DNA from: JBGRQB01 sp041725875
GTDB lineage: Bacteria > Bacteroidota > Ignavibacteria > Ignavibacteriales > Melioribacteraceae
DNA length: 13,394 nt
NCBI GenBank assembly: GCA_041725875.1
Contig: JBGRQB010000122.1
Location: 1-13,394 of the forward strand
Direction of reading: 5' to 3'
Below are positions 1 to 6,688 of the stretch, in pieces. A program made the position numbers and the translations under genes. Position 1 is the first letter of the stretch, and each line of letters opens with the position of its first letter. Below the pieces are notes generated by a model. That model was not told the origin of the DNA, did not search any database, and saw only the letters and a list, made by a program, of their open reading frames with translations.

Positions 1-528
1 ATTCGCTTTGTCGGAAGTTTTCTGCAATCAAACTATGAAAACTTTGGAGAAATGCGAACACTCGGAGCTGATGTAGATATAAAATATGATCTTACCTCAA
101 CTCTTTATCTATATGCTAATGCAACTTATCAGGATTTAAGAGATACACGCAATTATGAAGCCGGTTCTACAGTTAAAAATCCTACTAAAGGTGACAGAAT
201 GCCGAACATTCCATACTTCTATTATAATGCCGGCATAGAATTCCACAAAGAAAATCTCTTTGGAGGAAACGCACAGCAAAGTAAACTTTACTTTGAAAAC
301 TCTTTTGTAGAAGAATATTTCTACGATTTCGAACAAAGTATTCATCAGAAAAGACGCATACCGCAAGCATCGGTTTTTAATGCCGGACTTGAACACAGCT
401 TCAATAATAAAAGATTAATTATTGGTCTGCAGATAAATAACATATTCGATGAAAAAATAATTACAGTTTTTAATCGTCCTATGCCCGGAAGAACTGCCGG
501 ACTGAAACTACGATACATACTCAGATAA
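1..528 (+). CDS. TonB-dependent outer-membrane receptor, C-terminal part (5' end outside window)
   Basis: The frame is open from base 1, so this is the 3' end of a longer gene; about 175 residues are visible and the plug domain and most of the barrel are missing. The residues alternate in beta-strand style with short polar turns. The last part carries a typical receptor ending: 'GLQINNIFDEK', then 'FNRPMPGRTAGLKLRY' close to the C terminus, as in the last strands of TonB-dependent barrels that are read by the BAM machinery. Such receptors import siderophores, cobalamin, haem or glycans using TonB-ExbB-ExbD energy. The ligand cannot be told from this fragment. The next gene, a lipoprotein, starts 30 bases after the stop and is probably in the same operon. 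Confidence 0.85.
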   Translation: MRFVGSFLQSNYENFGEMRTLGADVDIKYDLTSTLYLYANATYQDLRDTRNYEAGSTVKNPTKGDRMPNIPYFYYNAGIEFHKENLFGGNAQQSKLYFENSFVEEYFYDFEQSIHQKRRIPQASVFNAGLEHSFNNKRLIIGLQINNIFDEKIITVFNRPMPGRTAGLKLRYILR

Positions 529-545
529 TTATATTATACAAAATT

Positions 546-549
546 GGAG
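546..549 (+). promoter_or_regulatory. Ribosome binding site fixing the lipoprotein start
   Basis: GGAG lies 9 bases before ATG 559. It overlaps the in-frame TTG at 544, so the TTG is unlikely to be the start and ATG 559 is preferred. Confidence 0.55.
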
Positions 550-558
550 AAATACAAA

Positions 559-1788
559 ATGGGAAGAAATTATCTCAAGCTATTAACATTATATTTACTG
601 CTCTCAGTAATATTATTGGTTTCATGTGATGATGATCCGGTATCGCCGGATACAAATAAAGAAGGAGAGATAGCAATTGTATCTTGCGTTCCTAATCCGG
701 ACGGAAGATCGGGAAGTATTTATTTACAATTGATAGATGACTTAACACCAAACTCTTACGATAACTCAACCGCATTACCTTTTACATTAAACAGTGACCA
801 GATTGTAGTAAAAGGAGAAGATTTATTTATTCTTCCGTTTGCACAAAGTGATGTAATTAAAAAGTATACCCGCGGTGCTTCTAAAACTTTGAGCAAAACC
901 GGACAGTTGATTTTGGAATCTAACTCTTCTCCGACTTCAATAGTTAAACTTAACGAAACAAAAGCTTATGTGGCTCTGATGAACAGAGCAAAGATACTTA
1001 TCATCAATCCTCAAACAATGGAAAAAACAGGAGAAATAGATATAACCAAATATGGAGTTGGTGATGCTAATCCTGATGCAAATCAAATAGTACTGCGAGA
1101 TGGTAAACTGTATGTAGCTTTAGCACAAATGGTTGGCGGGTATTATGCTGCAAAGGAAAGACCCAAAGTTGATGTGTTGATAATTGATACTGCCACTGAT
1201 AAAGTGTTAAAAATGATTACCGAAGAAAGTACAGGTATGTCACAGCCTACCAGACCAGCTGATATTAACCAGATGTTTATCGATGAAAAAAATGATATCT
1301 ATGTTATTTGTCAGGGCGGATTTGGTGCTGTTCCGGGTCACAAATGCGGAATTTTGAGAATTAAAAATGGTGAAACTGAATTTGATTCCGGCTTTAGTAT
1401 CAATGTTACAGACGGAACTATTGTAGGCGAAAGTAATTCAGTAACAGCGTTGTTTTATCCTCAATATGGCGGTAACGGAAAACTTTATGTACATGCCAGT
1501 TTGCCGGCATATTTTAGCACTCCTCCAAATTTTCTGAAAGACAGAATTTGTGTTCCGATAGAAATAGATTTATACAACAAGACTATGAAAACAATCGGTT
1601 TACCAAGAAGTAACTCATACGGATCTACCGGAATTTACAAAGACGAAATTATATTTGGATTAGCTACTGATACAGATAACGGTTTTTATACATACAATAT
1701 GAGTACTGGTAAGGTGAGTGAAGGTGCAATTATTAAAACTACAGGAACACCATTTTTATTTAAGCATTTTGGTGAAAAGTTTAATTAA
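559..1788 (+). CDS. Outer-membrane-associated lipoprotein, probable beta-propeller, partner of the TonB receptor
   Basis: The 409-residue product starts at ATG 559 (see RBS); a TTG 15 bases upstream is the alternative. A basic N terminus and hydrophobic run end in a lipobox LVSC (Cys23), followed by DDD, a lipoprotein export pattern common in Bacteroidota-like lineages. The mature part has repeated blocks such as 'KLYVALAQ', 'DIYVICQGG', 'KLYVHASL' and 'EIIFGLATDT', which look like blades of a beta-propeller (YncE/DUF5074/DUF4374-like). Surface lipoproteins of this kind sit beside TonB receptors and hand over ligands, for example BtuG for cobalamin and XusB for siderophores; that parallel is from family knowledge. 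Here the receptor gene ends 30 bases upstream, which supports a receptor-lipoprotein pair, but the ligand is unknown. A strong terminator follows. Confidence 0.75.
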   Translation: MGRNYLKLLTLYLLLSVILLVSCDDDPVSPDTNKEGEIAIVSCVPNPDGRSGSIYLQLIDDLTPNSYDNSTALPFTLNSDQIVVKGEDLFILPFAQSDVIKKYTRGASKTLSKTGQLILESNSSPTSIVKLNETKAYVALMNRAKILIINPQTMEKTGEIDITKYGVGDANPDANQIVLRDGKLYVALAQMVGGYYAAKERPKVDVLIIDTATDKVLKMITEESTGMSQPTRPADINQMFIDEKNDIYVICQGGFGAVPGHKCGILRIKNGETEFDSGFSINVTDGTIVGESNSVTALFYPQYGGNGKLYVHASLPAYFSTPPNFLKDRICVPIEIDLYNKTMKTIGLPRSNSYGSTGIYKDEIIFGLATDTDNGFYTYNMSTGKVSEGAIIKTTGTPFLFKHFGEKFN

Positions 1789-1820
1789 TCAGAAATTAAG
1801 ATTATCAGAATTTTTGTTTA

Positions 1821-1855
1821 ACTAAACCCGTCGCAGACGGGTTTAGTTTTTATTT
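1821..1855 (+). terminator. Strong Rho-independent terminator after the receptor-lipoprotein operon
   Basis: A perfect 12-bp stem (1821-1832 with 1836-1847) closes a GCA triloop and is followed by TTTTTATTT. The GC core ACCCGTC/GACGGGT sits at the loop side. On the opposite strand no U-tract follows the stem, so it should act mainly on the plus strand. Confidence 0.9.
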
Positions 1856-2225
1856 AAAACAGCAATTCTTTCAACGGAAAGAAAATAATAATCAGATAGA
1901 AAAAGGAAACGAAAAATAAATAGACAATTTTGTTTCCAATTGACAACCCTTGCTCAATTAAGACTTTACCGATTGATAATTTCAAAGCCCGGGTAACTCC
2001 CAAGATTCCTAAAATTAACACAACAAAATGAACTGGCTCCGAGTTCGTTAAAATAATCTTCTTATTAACTATCTGTTTTGCAAGCTCTATATCGCTGAAT
2101 CCTTCAGGTAAATTCCAAAATTTTATTCTCGAACTCATTTTTAACAAAGCTTTAAATAAATGTCCGAAAGCAATAAGTGGAAGCAGAGTCAATGCAGCGG
2201 TTTCTTTTGGTTGATTTGATGCAGA
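1854..2225 (-). pseudogene. Small membrane-protein ORF, probable 3' remnant of a larger gene
   Basis: The minus-strand frame is open from just after TGA at 2226-2228 to TAA at 1854-1856 and has codon choice like the neighbouring genes, so it looks coding. From a possible TTG start at 2192 it would give 112 residues; an internal ATG lies at 2136-2138. Neither has a Shine-Dalgarno sequence. Visible features are a hydrophobic stretch at the N side ('LLPLIAFGHLFKALL'), a polar middle, then two membrane segments ('VVLILGILGVTRAL' and the C-terminal 'LFFVSFFYLIIIFF'). The peptide reads like the end of a polytopic membrane protein whose 5' part was deleted, but I do not recognise the family. A real small membrane protein with a weak TTG start remains possible. 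The gene converges on the lipoprotein terminator and its stop codon lies in the terminator's T-tract. Confidence 0.45.
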
Positions 2226-2293
2226 TCATAACAGTATTAAAAATTTGTAGAAAATCATTAAATTTACACTTTGCAAATTAACGAGTGTCGGGT

Positions 2294-3421
2294 ATGAGAA
2301 AGCTGGTTTTGTTAATATTCTTTTTTGTAGCAATGTTTGCACAGAATGTCAGAGTTAGTTATTCGGTAAATCAGGAAGTCCTTGATTTGCTGAAATATAT
2401 GAAAAACAGGGCAATTGAAACTCAGGTGAGTAAAAAGGTTGACAAACTGTTATCTCACAAAGATTACTCTGTAATGTTTTCATTTTACAGAAGTAGCAGT
2501 TCTGGCAGTCTTACAAAATCTGATTTCAAGAATATGATTATGAGTCTGCGCTGGCCTAAGTATTATCAAAAGGGGAAAAACAGAGTCACAGATTTAATGC
2601 GTCCGATGTGGCAAAGAGTTTATAATAATTTACCTCATCTGCAACATAAGATTAACAAACTAAAAAAAATAAATCTTTCATCGCTTATCAAAAAATCGGT
2701 AAGAAAAGCAAATCAGTGGCTCCCTTCAGGAATGAAAGCAAAAACATTTAACTTTATTGTTCTTGCTGACGGACTTAGTTCTGCATATCAATTGGGAAGT
2801 TATCAGGTTTATGATATTTTTCAACTCCCGATTGATCGTAAAGGAGATTTGGATGAAAAACTTTTTAGTGAAATAATTGCTCACGAGTCGCACCATTCCG
2901 GAATTGCAGGAAGAAATAAAAAATATTCAGGTAAGAAATATTTGTTGTCAAAGTTTTTAACATCCTTTGTTGTAGAAGGAAGTGCAACAAAACTGGTAAA
3001 TAATGTTTACGGAAAATTTGTTGAAAAAATTGATAAAGGAAAACAAATCTATTATTTCAGAGCAATACCCGGACTCAATCTTGAGCGTGCCTGGCGTGAT
3101 ATGTTTTCAGAAGAGAAAGAAATGTTTGAACGTTTTTTTGTTACGGTCAGAAAAATTATGGACGGTTCCTATAACTCGTATGATGTAGAACGTGAATTAA
3201 GAACATATTGGAAAGCTCCCGGATCTTCAAAATATTACCTGCTTGGTTCCGAGCTGGTTGGAGCAATCTATTTTGGCTTTGGAAAGAAAGGATGTTTTGA
3301 AGTTATGAAAGATTATACAAAACTGATACCTTTGTATAATCAATCTGTAAATAAAAACAGATACAAATTGAAGAATTGTCCAAAAGTACCAAAAGATATT
3401 ATGCAGTATTTCAAAAATTGA
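2294..3421 (+). CDS. Secreted HEXXH zinc metalloprotease-like protein, family unclear
   Basis: ATG 2294 is chosen (375 residues); an in-frame GTG lies 9 bases upstream at 2285 and the ribosome binding site is weak for either. The N terminus is a signal peptide: basic MRK, a Leu/Ile/Phe core, and likely cleavage after 'AMFA' near residue 16. In the middle lies 'IIAHESHHSG', an HEXXH zinc site with His197, Glu198 and His201. Glu228 in 'VVEGSATKLV' is well placed as the third ligand of a gluzincin (27 residues after the second His). The rest is helical, rich in Lys and Tyr, with no membrane segment beyond the leader. DUF2268/DUF5700-type peptidases have a similar layout, but I cannot assign a family. 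It should act in the periplasm or outside the cell. Its stop is 21 bases before arfB; co-transcription is possible but functionally unproven. Confidence 0.7.
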   Translation: MRKLVLLIFFFVAMFAQNVRVSYSVNQEVLDLLKYMKNRAIETQVSKKVDKLLSHKDYSVMFSFYRSSSSGSLTKSDFKNMIMSLRWPKYYQKGKNRVTDLMRPMWQRVYNNLPHLQHKINKLKKINLSSLIKKSVRKANQWLPSGMKAKTFNFIVLADGLSSAYQLGSYQVYDIFQLPIDRKGDLDEKLFSEIIAHESHHSGIAGRNKKYSGKKYLLSKFLTSFVVEGSATKLVNNVYGKFVEKIDKGKQIYYFRAIPGLNLERAWRDMFSEEKEMFERFFVTVRKIMDGSYNSYDVERELRTYWKAPGSSKYYLLGSELVGAIYFGFGKKGCFEVMKDYTKLIPLYNQSVNKNRYKLKNCPKVPKDIMQYFKN

Positions 3422-3442
3422 TTAAGAATTTCAGGTAACAAA

Positions 3443-3856
3443 ATGATAAAAATTTCAGAAAGAATTTCCATCCCGGAAAATGAAATTGAATTAACGGCTG
3501 TCAGGTCACAAGGAAGTGGCGGACAAAATGTAAACAAGGTTTCAACCGCAATTCATCTTCGGTTCGATATAAATGCTTCGAGTCTGCCGGAAGATTTAAA
3601 AGAGAAGCTGCTAAATGCAACCGACAGCAGAATTACTTCCGGGGGAATTATAATTATTAAAGCACAGCAGTTCAGGACTCAGGAAAAGAATAAAAAAGAT
3701 GCAATTGAGCGATTGGTAAATCTGATTAAAAAAATCAGAATAGTTAAGAAGAAAAGAAAACCGACAAAACCAACTTCTGTATCAAAAAAGAAAAGACTTG
3801 ATGATAAAGCAAAGAAGAGCAAACTGAAAGAATTGAGAAAAAGAATTATTGATTAA
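3443..3856 (+). CDS. arfB: Alternative ribosome-rescue factor ArfB (YaeJ), peptidyl-tRNA hydrolase
   Basis: This 137-residue protein has the class I release factor catalytic domain with GGQ at residues 26-28 in 'RSQGSGGQNVNKVST', the conserved ArfB context. It lacks the codon-recognition domains of RF1/RF2. The C-terminal third (from about residue 98) is a Lys/Arg-rich tail ('KKKRKPTKPTSVSKKKR') which in E. coli ArfB enters the empty mRNA channel. From family knowledge it hydrolyses peptidyl-tRNA on ribosomes stalled without a stop codon, rescuing non-stop complexes. Length matches the family (about 140). The start ATG has only a weak upstream CAGG. The Gre-like gene begins 13 bases after the stop, so the two are probably one transcript. 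Confidence 0.93.
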   Translation: MIKISERISIPENEIELTAVRSQGSGGQNVNKVSTAIHLRFDINASSLPEDLKEKLLNATDSRITSGGIIIIKAQQFRTQEKNKKDAIERLVNLIKKIRIVKKKRKPTKPTSVSKKKRLDDKAKKSKLKELRKRIID

Positions 3857-3869
3857 CGCAGGAAAGATG

Positions 3870-4328
3870 ATGAACAAAATAGATATAAAAAATGATTTGT
3901 ATAACAGATGTATTGAATATGTAGAGGAAAAAATAAAAAACGCTTCCGATGCAATTGAAAATGCACAGCGGTCTGCAAATGAAGAAACTAAAAGCAGCGT
4001 AGGCGATAAATATGAAACGGGCAGAGCAATGCTGCAGATGGAGAGAAATAAATTTGAAATTCAGTTAAAAGAATCACTTAAGCTTAAAGAATTTTTAGAT
4101 CAAATTAACGTAAAAAAGGAATATCAAAATATTCAACCCGGAAGTATTGTAAAAACAGAAAAAGGGAATTATTTTATTGCAATTAACGCCGGTAAACAGC
4201 AAATTGGAAAAGAAATTTATTTCACAATTTCACTGGCATCGCCAATTGGGAGGGAATTGGCTGACAAACAGAAAAATGATTATTACAGTTTTAACGGAAT
4301 GAAAATAAAAATTTTGGAAGTCATTTAA
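3870..4328 (+). CDS. GreA/GreB-like RNA polymerase secondary-channel factor
   Basis: The start is ATG 3870 (152 residues), because AGGA at 3860-3863 has 6-base spacing to it; ATG 3867 and TTG 3849 are alternatives. The N-terminal half (about 1-80) is a helical hairpin. Its turn carries 'GDKYETGRA', with Asp46 and Glu49 spaced as the two acidic tip residues of GreA (GDLSEN), which position the catalytic magnesium in transcript cleavage. The C-terminal half resembles the GreA FKBP-like domain: 'PGSIV', 'YFTISLASPIGREL' (the SPIG[RK] motif), then 'FNGMKIKILEVI'. Homologues in Bacteroidota are often labelled '3-oxoacyl-ACP synthase', which I judge a misannotation. Likely role: rescue of arrested RNA polymerase, though a non-cleaving Gre paralogue is possible. 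It follows arfB closely. Confidence 0.8.
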   Translation: MNKIDIKNDLYNRCIEYVEEKIKNASDAIENAQRSANEETKSSVGDKYETGRAMLQMERNKFEIQLKESLKLKEFLDQINVKKEYQNIQPGSIVKTEKGNYFIAINAGKQQIGKEIYFTISLASPIGRELADKQKNDYYSFNGMKIKILEVI

Positions 4329-4415
4329 TATCAATTACTAAAATTCCCAAAAATATTAATTGTTCTGTAAAAAAAAGCCCTCATTTCCGATTATATATTG
4401 TTGATTGGAAAATTA

Positions 4416-4422
4416 GAGGGAG
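4416..4422 (+). promoter_or_regulatory. Ribosome binding site with possible sequestering hairpin
   Basis: GAGGGAG stands 2 bases before ATG 4425 (the core GAGG is 5 bases away) and fixes this start over TTG 4398. CCCTC at 4378-4382 can pair with GAGGG 4416-4420; ATTT 4383-4386 extends this with AAAT 4410-4413 across a 2-base bulge. This could hide the site in a hairpin. Confidence 0.4.
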
Positions 4423-4424
4423 AA

Positions 4425-4868
4425 ATGAAGTTATCGAAAGATTTTACACTTGAAGAACTTTCTTTTTCAAAAATGGCGATAAAGAATGGTATTTCAAACG
4501 TTCCTGGTCCTGCTGAAAAAGAGAACCTGAAAAATCTTGCGGTAAATGTTTTACAGCCACTCAAAAATAAGTTAAATGCCAATATAACCATTGCCAGCGG
4601 ATATCGCTCACCTGAACTTAACAGTCTGATGGAAGGGAAAAAAGATTCTCAACATATCAGGGGAGAAGCTGTTGATATAGTAGTTCATTCCAAATCGATT
4701 AAAGAAGTATACAAGTTAATTTGTCGGGAGCTTGAATTTGATCAGGCAATTCTGGGTCATAATAAGTGGATACACATTTCTTACAGAAAAGATCATAATC
4801 GTCGCAAAAGCTACATTGAAAAACGTAAATATGGGAAAACCATCTTTGAACCATACGAAGTTTCGTAG
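4425..4868 (+). CDS. Peptidase M15-type D-Ala-D-Ala carboxypeptidase-like protein
   Basis: The 147-residue product starts at ATG 4425, which has a good ribosome binding site. An N-terminal block 'DFTLEELSFSKMA' and a helical region precede the M15A zinc domain: 'IASGYRSPELNSL' at about 57-67, then His77 and Asp84 in 'SQHIRGEAVDI', and His117 in 'WIHISY'. These are the expected three zinc ligands of the VanX/DacA-like M15 fold, which cleaves D-Ala-containing peptidoglycan cross-links or stems. There is no signal peptide or membrane segment, as in many phage-type or cytosolic M15 proteins; the C-terminal tail is basic. No other phage genes are near, so a role in recycling or a phage-derived single gene both fit. 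A weak AT-rich terminator follows. Confidence 0.85.
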   Translation: MKLSKDFTLEELSFSKMAIKNGISNVPGPAEKENLKNLAVNVLQPLKNKLNANITIASGYRSPELNSLMEGKKDSQHIRGEAVDIVVHSKSIKEVYKLICRELEFDQAILGHNKWIHISYRKDHNRRKSYIEKRKYGKTIFEPYEVS

Positions 4869-4880
4869 CAATTTTGCAGA

Positions 4881-4906
4881 TTCAAAATAGTTTGAAATTT
4901 TTTTTT
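4881..4906 (+). terminator. Weak AT-rich terminator after the M15 gene
   Basis: TTCAAA (4881-4886) and TTTGAA (4891-4896) form a 6-bp stem around an ATAG loop, followed by A and nine Ts. There are few GC pairs, so efficiency is doubtful, but its place 13 bases after the stop fits. Confidence 0.5.
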
Positions 4907-4942
4907 CGTTTTCCTGAATCCATTTTAAGAAGTACACATCTG

Positions 4943-4966
4943 ATATATGAAAAAAATAACATATAT
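4943..4966. promoter_or_regulatory. Inverted repeat upstream of arsR, candidate ArsR operator
   Basis: ATATATG (4943-4949) and CATATAT (4960-4966) are perfect inverted repeats with an A/T spacer of 10 bases. They end 15 bases before the arsR-type start codon and just ahead of its ribosome binding site. AT-rich dyads in this position are usual for ArsR/SmtB autoregulation. The assignment is by position and symmetry only; a chance AT palindrome is possible. Confidence 0.4.
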
Positions 4967-4981
4967 TCATAGGAAGAGAAA

Positions 4982-5290
4982 ATGGAAACAGAATTAAAAG
5001 AAATAAGGCCGGATACGATAGTCGATGCGGCTGAAATGATGAAAGCAATTGCTAATCCTCTCAGAATAAAGATTTTAAGCTTGCTTTATCATAAAGGGGA
5101 AATGTCAGTAACTGATCTTCAAAATGAACTTGAAACAGAACAATCATTGGTTTCACATAATTTGCGGTTAATGAAAGACAGGGGAATTTTATTAACCAGA
5201 AAGCTGGGTAAAAATTGCTACTACTCACTCAAACATAAAAAGCTTTATCAGGTTATTGAGTGTGTATCTGAATGTTGCGGTAAAAATTAA
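4982..5290 (+). CDS. ArsR/SmtB-family winged-helix transcriptional regulator
   Basis: The 102-residue product starts at ATG 4982 with AGGAAGAG just upstream. It has the ArsR family opening 'MKAIANPLRIKILSLL', then the HTH 'SVTDLQNELETEQSLVSHNLR' (about 42-62) and a beta wing 'LLTRKLGKNCYYSL' (70-83). The alpha-3 metal motif ELCVCDL is absent. Cysteines lie at 79 in the wing and at 94, 98 and 99 in the last helix ('CVSECCGKN'), so metal or thiol sensing through the dimer helix is plausible. In persulfide sensors such as BigR one Cys lies in helix 2; the aligned residue here is Ser33. It probably represses itself and the pump genes, with the TolC gene starting 49 bases later. The inducer is unknown. 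Confidence 0.88.
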   Translation: METELKEIRPDTIVDAAEMMKAIANPLRIKILSLLYHKGEMSVTDLQNELETEQSLVSHNLRLMKDRGILLTRKLGKNCYYSLKHKKLYQVIECVSECCGKN

Positions 5291-5339
5291 ATAAAAAATA
5301 AATAGAATTAACAAATAAACTGAATGTAAAGGAGATAAT

Positions 5340-6677
5340 ATGTTCGGTAACAGGATTGCTATATTTAAAATTTTATTGCTGCTGATAAGCAGTCTATTAT
5401 TTGCACAGGAAAGTGGAAATATAAAACTGACTCTTAATCAGGCGCTTGAGCTTGCAGCAAAAAATAATCACGATCTGAGAAGTGCAAAAGCAGATGTTTC
5501 AGCTTTTCAGGCAGATAAAAATAAATCGCTTGCAGTATTTTTTCCAAGAGTTAATGTGCAGGAGACTTACATTAAAACTAATGATCCGCTTAATTCATTC
5601 GGGTTTAAGCTTAAACAGGAAATTGTAACGCAGATGGATTTTAATCCGGCATTATTAAATGATCCGGATAATATTGAGAATTTTCAAACTAAACTTCAGG
5701 TCCAGCAGCCTTTAATAAATATGGATGGATTTTTTGGAAGAGCAGCTGCAGATGAAGGATTATCTGCAATGAAAAATAAATCAGCACGAACCGCTAACTA
5801 CATTAATTTTCAGGTTAAGCTGACATATTTTAATCTTGTTTTATCGCATAAGAGTCTGAGCGTTGTAAATCAGGCACTGGAGTCAGCAAGAGCAGCACAT
5901 AAATTAATATCAGATTATTACTCTGAAGGTTTGATCACAAAAGCTGATTTACTGATGGCAGATGTTTTTGTGGCAGATCTGGAAAGCAAAAAAGTTGAAG
6001 CTGAAAATAACTATAGAAATGTAAATGAAAATTTGAAACTTCTTACAGGAATTACAGAGGAAGGAACTATTTCACCTGTTGACAAGCTGGAATTAATCAA
6101 ACCGCAATTTGATAGTATAGATCGAAACAACATATTAAAAAATCGTTCTGATTTACTTGCCTACAAACATAAAATGAACGCAATGAAATATGCGGCAAAT
6201 ATGAACTGGATGAAATTCTTACCGAGATTAAATGCTTTTGCAGAATATGAATTTAACGATACAAAAGCATTTGGCTCAAATGCAAAAAGCTGGACAGTTG
6301 GTTTAAATCTTCGTTGGGATATTTTCAAAGGATTTGAAAATATTGGTTCTGTTCAGAAATCGGAAGCAGAGTATGACAAAGCTAAAATAGAATATGAAAA
6401 AAATCTGGTAACTGGTAAAAATCAGATCTCTTCATCTTTGCGCGATTTTGAAGCTGCCGGTAAAAAACTTGTTCTGGCAGAAAACGCACAAAAGCAATCA
6501 GGTGAAAGTTTAAGAATTATAAAAGATCGTTTTTCAAAAGGATTGGAAAAAACTTCTGATTTGCTGAACGCAGAAACAGCATACTCAAACTCAAAACTGA
6601 ATTATCTGAAGACTTTGTTCTTTTATAATATGAGTGTTTTCAAAATAGAATTAATGACTGAAACGAAAATATATTAA
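5340..6677 (+). CDS. TolC-family outer-membrane efflux channel
   Basis: This 445-residue protein starts at ATG 5340 behind AAAGGAG. A signal peptide is clear: 'RIAIFKILLLLISSLLFA', cleaved near residue 22. The mature part has the two-repeat layout of outer-membrane efflux proteins. The opening block 'LTLNQALELAAKNNHDLRSAKADV' (about 30-53) and the long coiled-coil region 'SLSVVNQALESARAAHKLI' (about 173-191) belong to repeat one. Repeat two contains 'KSWTVGLNLRWDIFKGF' (strand region, about 318-334) and the closing helix with 'KGLEKTSDLLNAETAYSNS'. Length is normal for the family. It would form the trimeric channel through the outer membrane and periplasm, docking with the adaptor and RND pump encoded next. 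The stop overlaps an upstream in-frame ATG of the adaptor gene by one base. Confidence 0.93.
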   Translation: MFGNRIAIFKILLLLISSLLFAQESGNIKLTLNQALELAAKNNHDLRSAKADVSAFQADKNKSLAVFFPRVNVQETYIKTNDPLNSFGFKLKQEIVTQMDFNPALLNDPDNIENFQTKLQVQQPLINMDGFFGRAAADEGLSAMKNKSARTANYINFQVKLTYFNLVLSHKSLSVVNQALESARAAHKLISDYYSEGLITKADLLMADVFVADLESKKVEAENNYRNVNENLKLLTGITEEGTISPVDKLELIKPQFDSIDRNNILKNRSDLLAYKHKMNAMKYAANMNWMKFLPRLNAFAEYEFNDTKAFGSNAKSWTVGLNLRWDIFKGFENIGSVQKSEAEYDKAKIEYEKNLVTGKNQISSSLRDFEAAGKKLVLAENAQKQSGESLRIIKDRFSKGLEKTSDLLNAETAYSNSKLNYLKTLFFYNMSVFKIELMTETKIY

Positions 6678-6678
6678 T

Positions 6679-6682
6679 GGAG
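6679..6682 (+). promoter_or_regulatory. Ribosome binding site deciding the adaptor start
   Basis: GGAG lies 6 bases before ATG 6689. It overlaps the ATG at 6677, which itself has no good upstream site, so translation should begin at 6689. Confidence 0.6.
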
Positions 6683-6688
6683 ATAAAA

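Noticed and set aside
3870..4328. Annotation of the Gre-like gene as 3-oxoacyl-ACP synthase
   Set aside because: At 152 residues it is far too short for a thiolase-fold enzyme and lacks its Cys-His-His site; the GreA hairpin and SPIG motif are visible.
4425..4868. M15 gene as evidence for a prophage
   Set aside because: No holin, tail, integrase or terminase gene is near; a single M15 protein is not enough.
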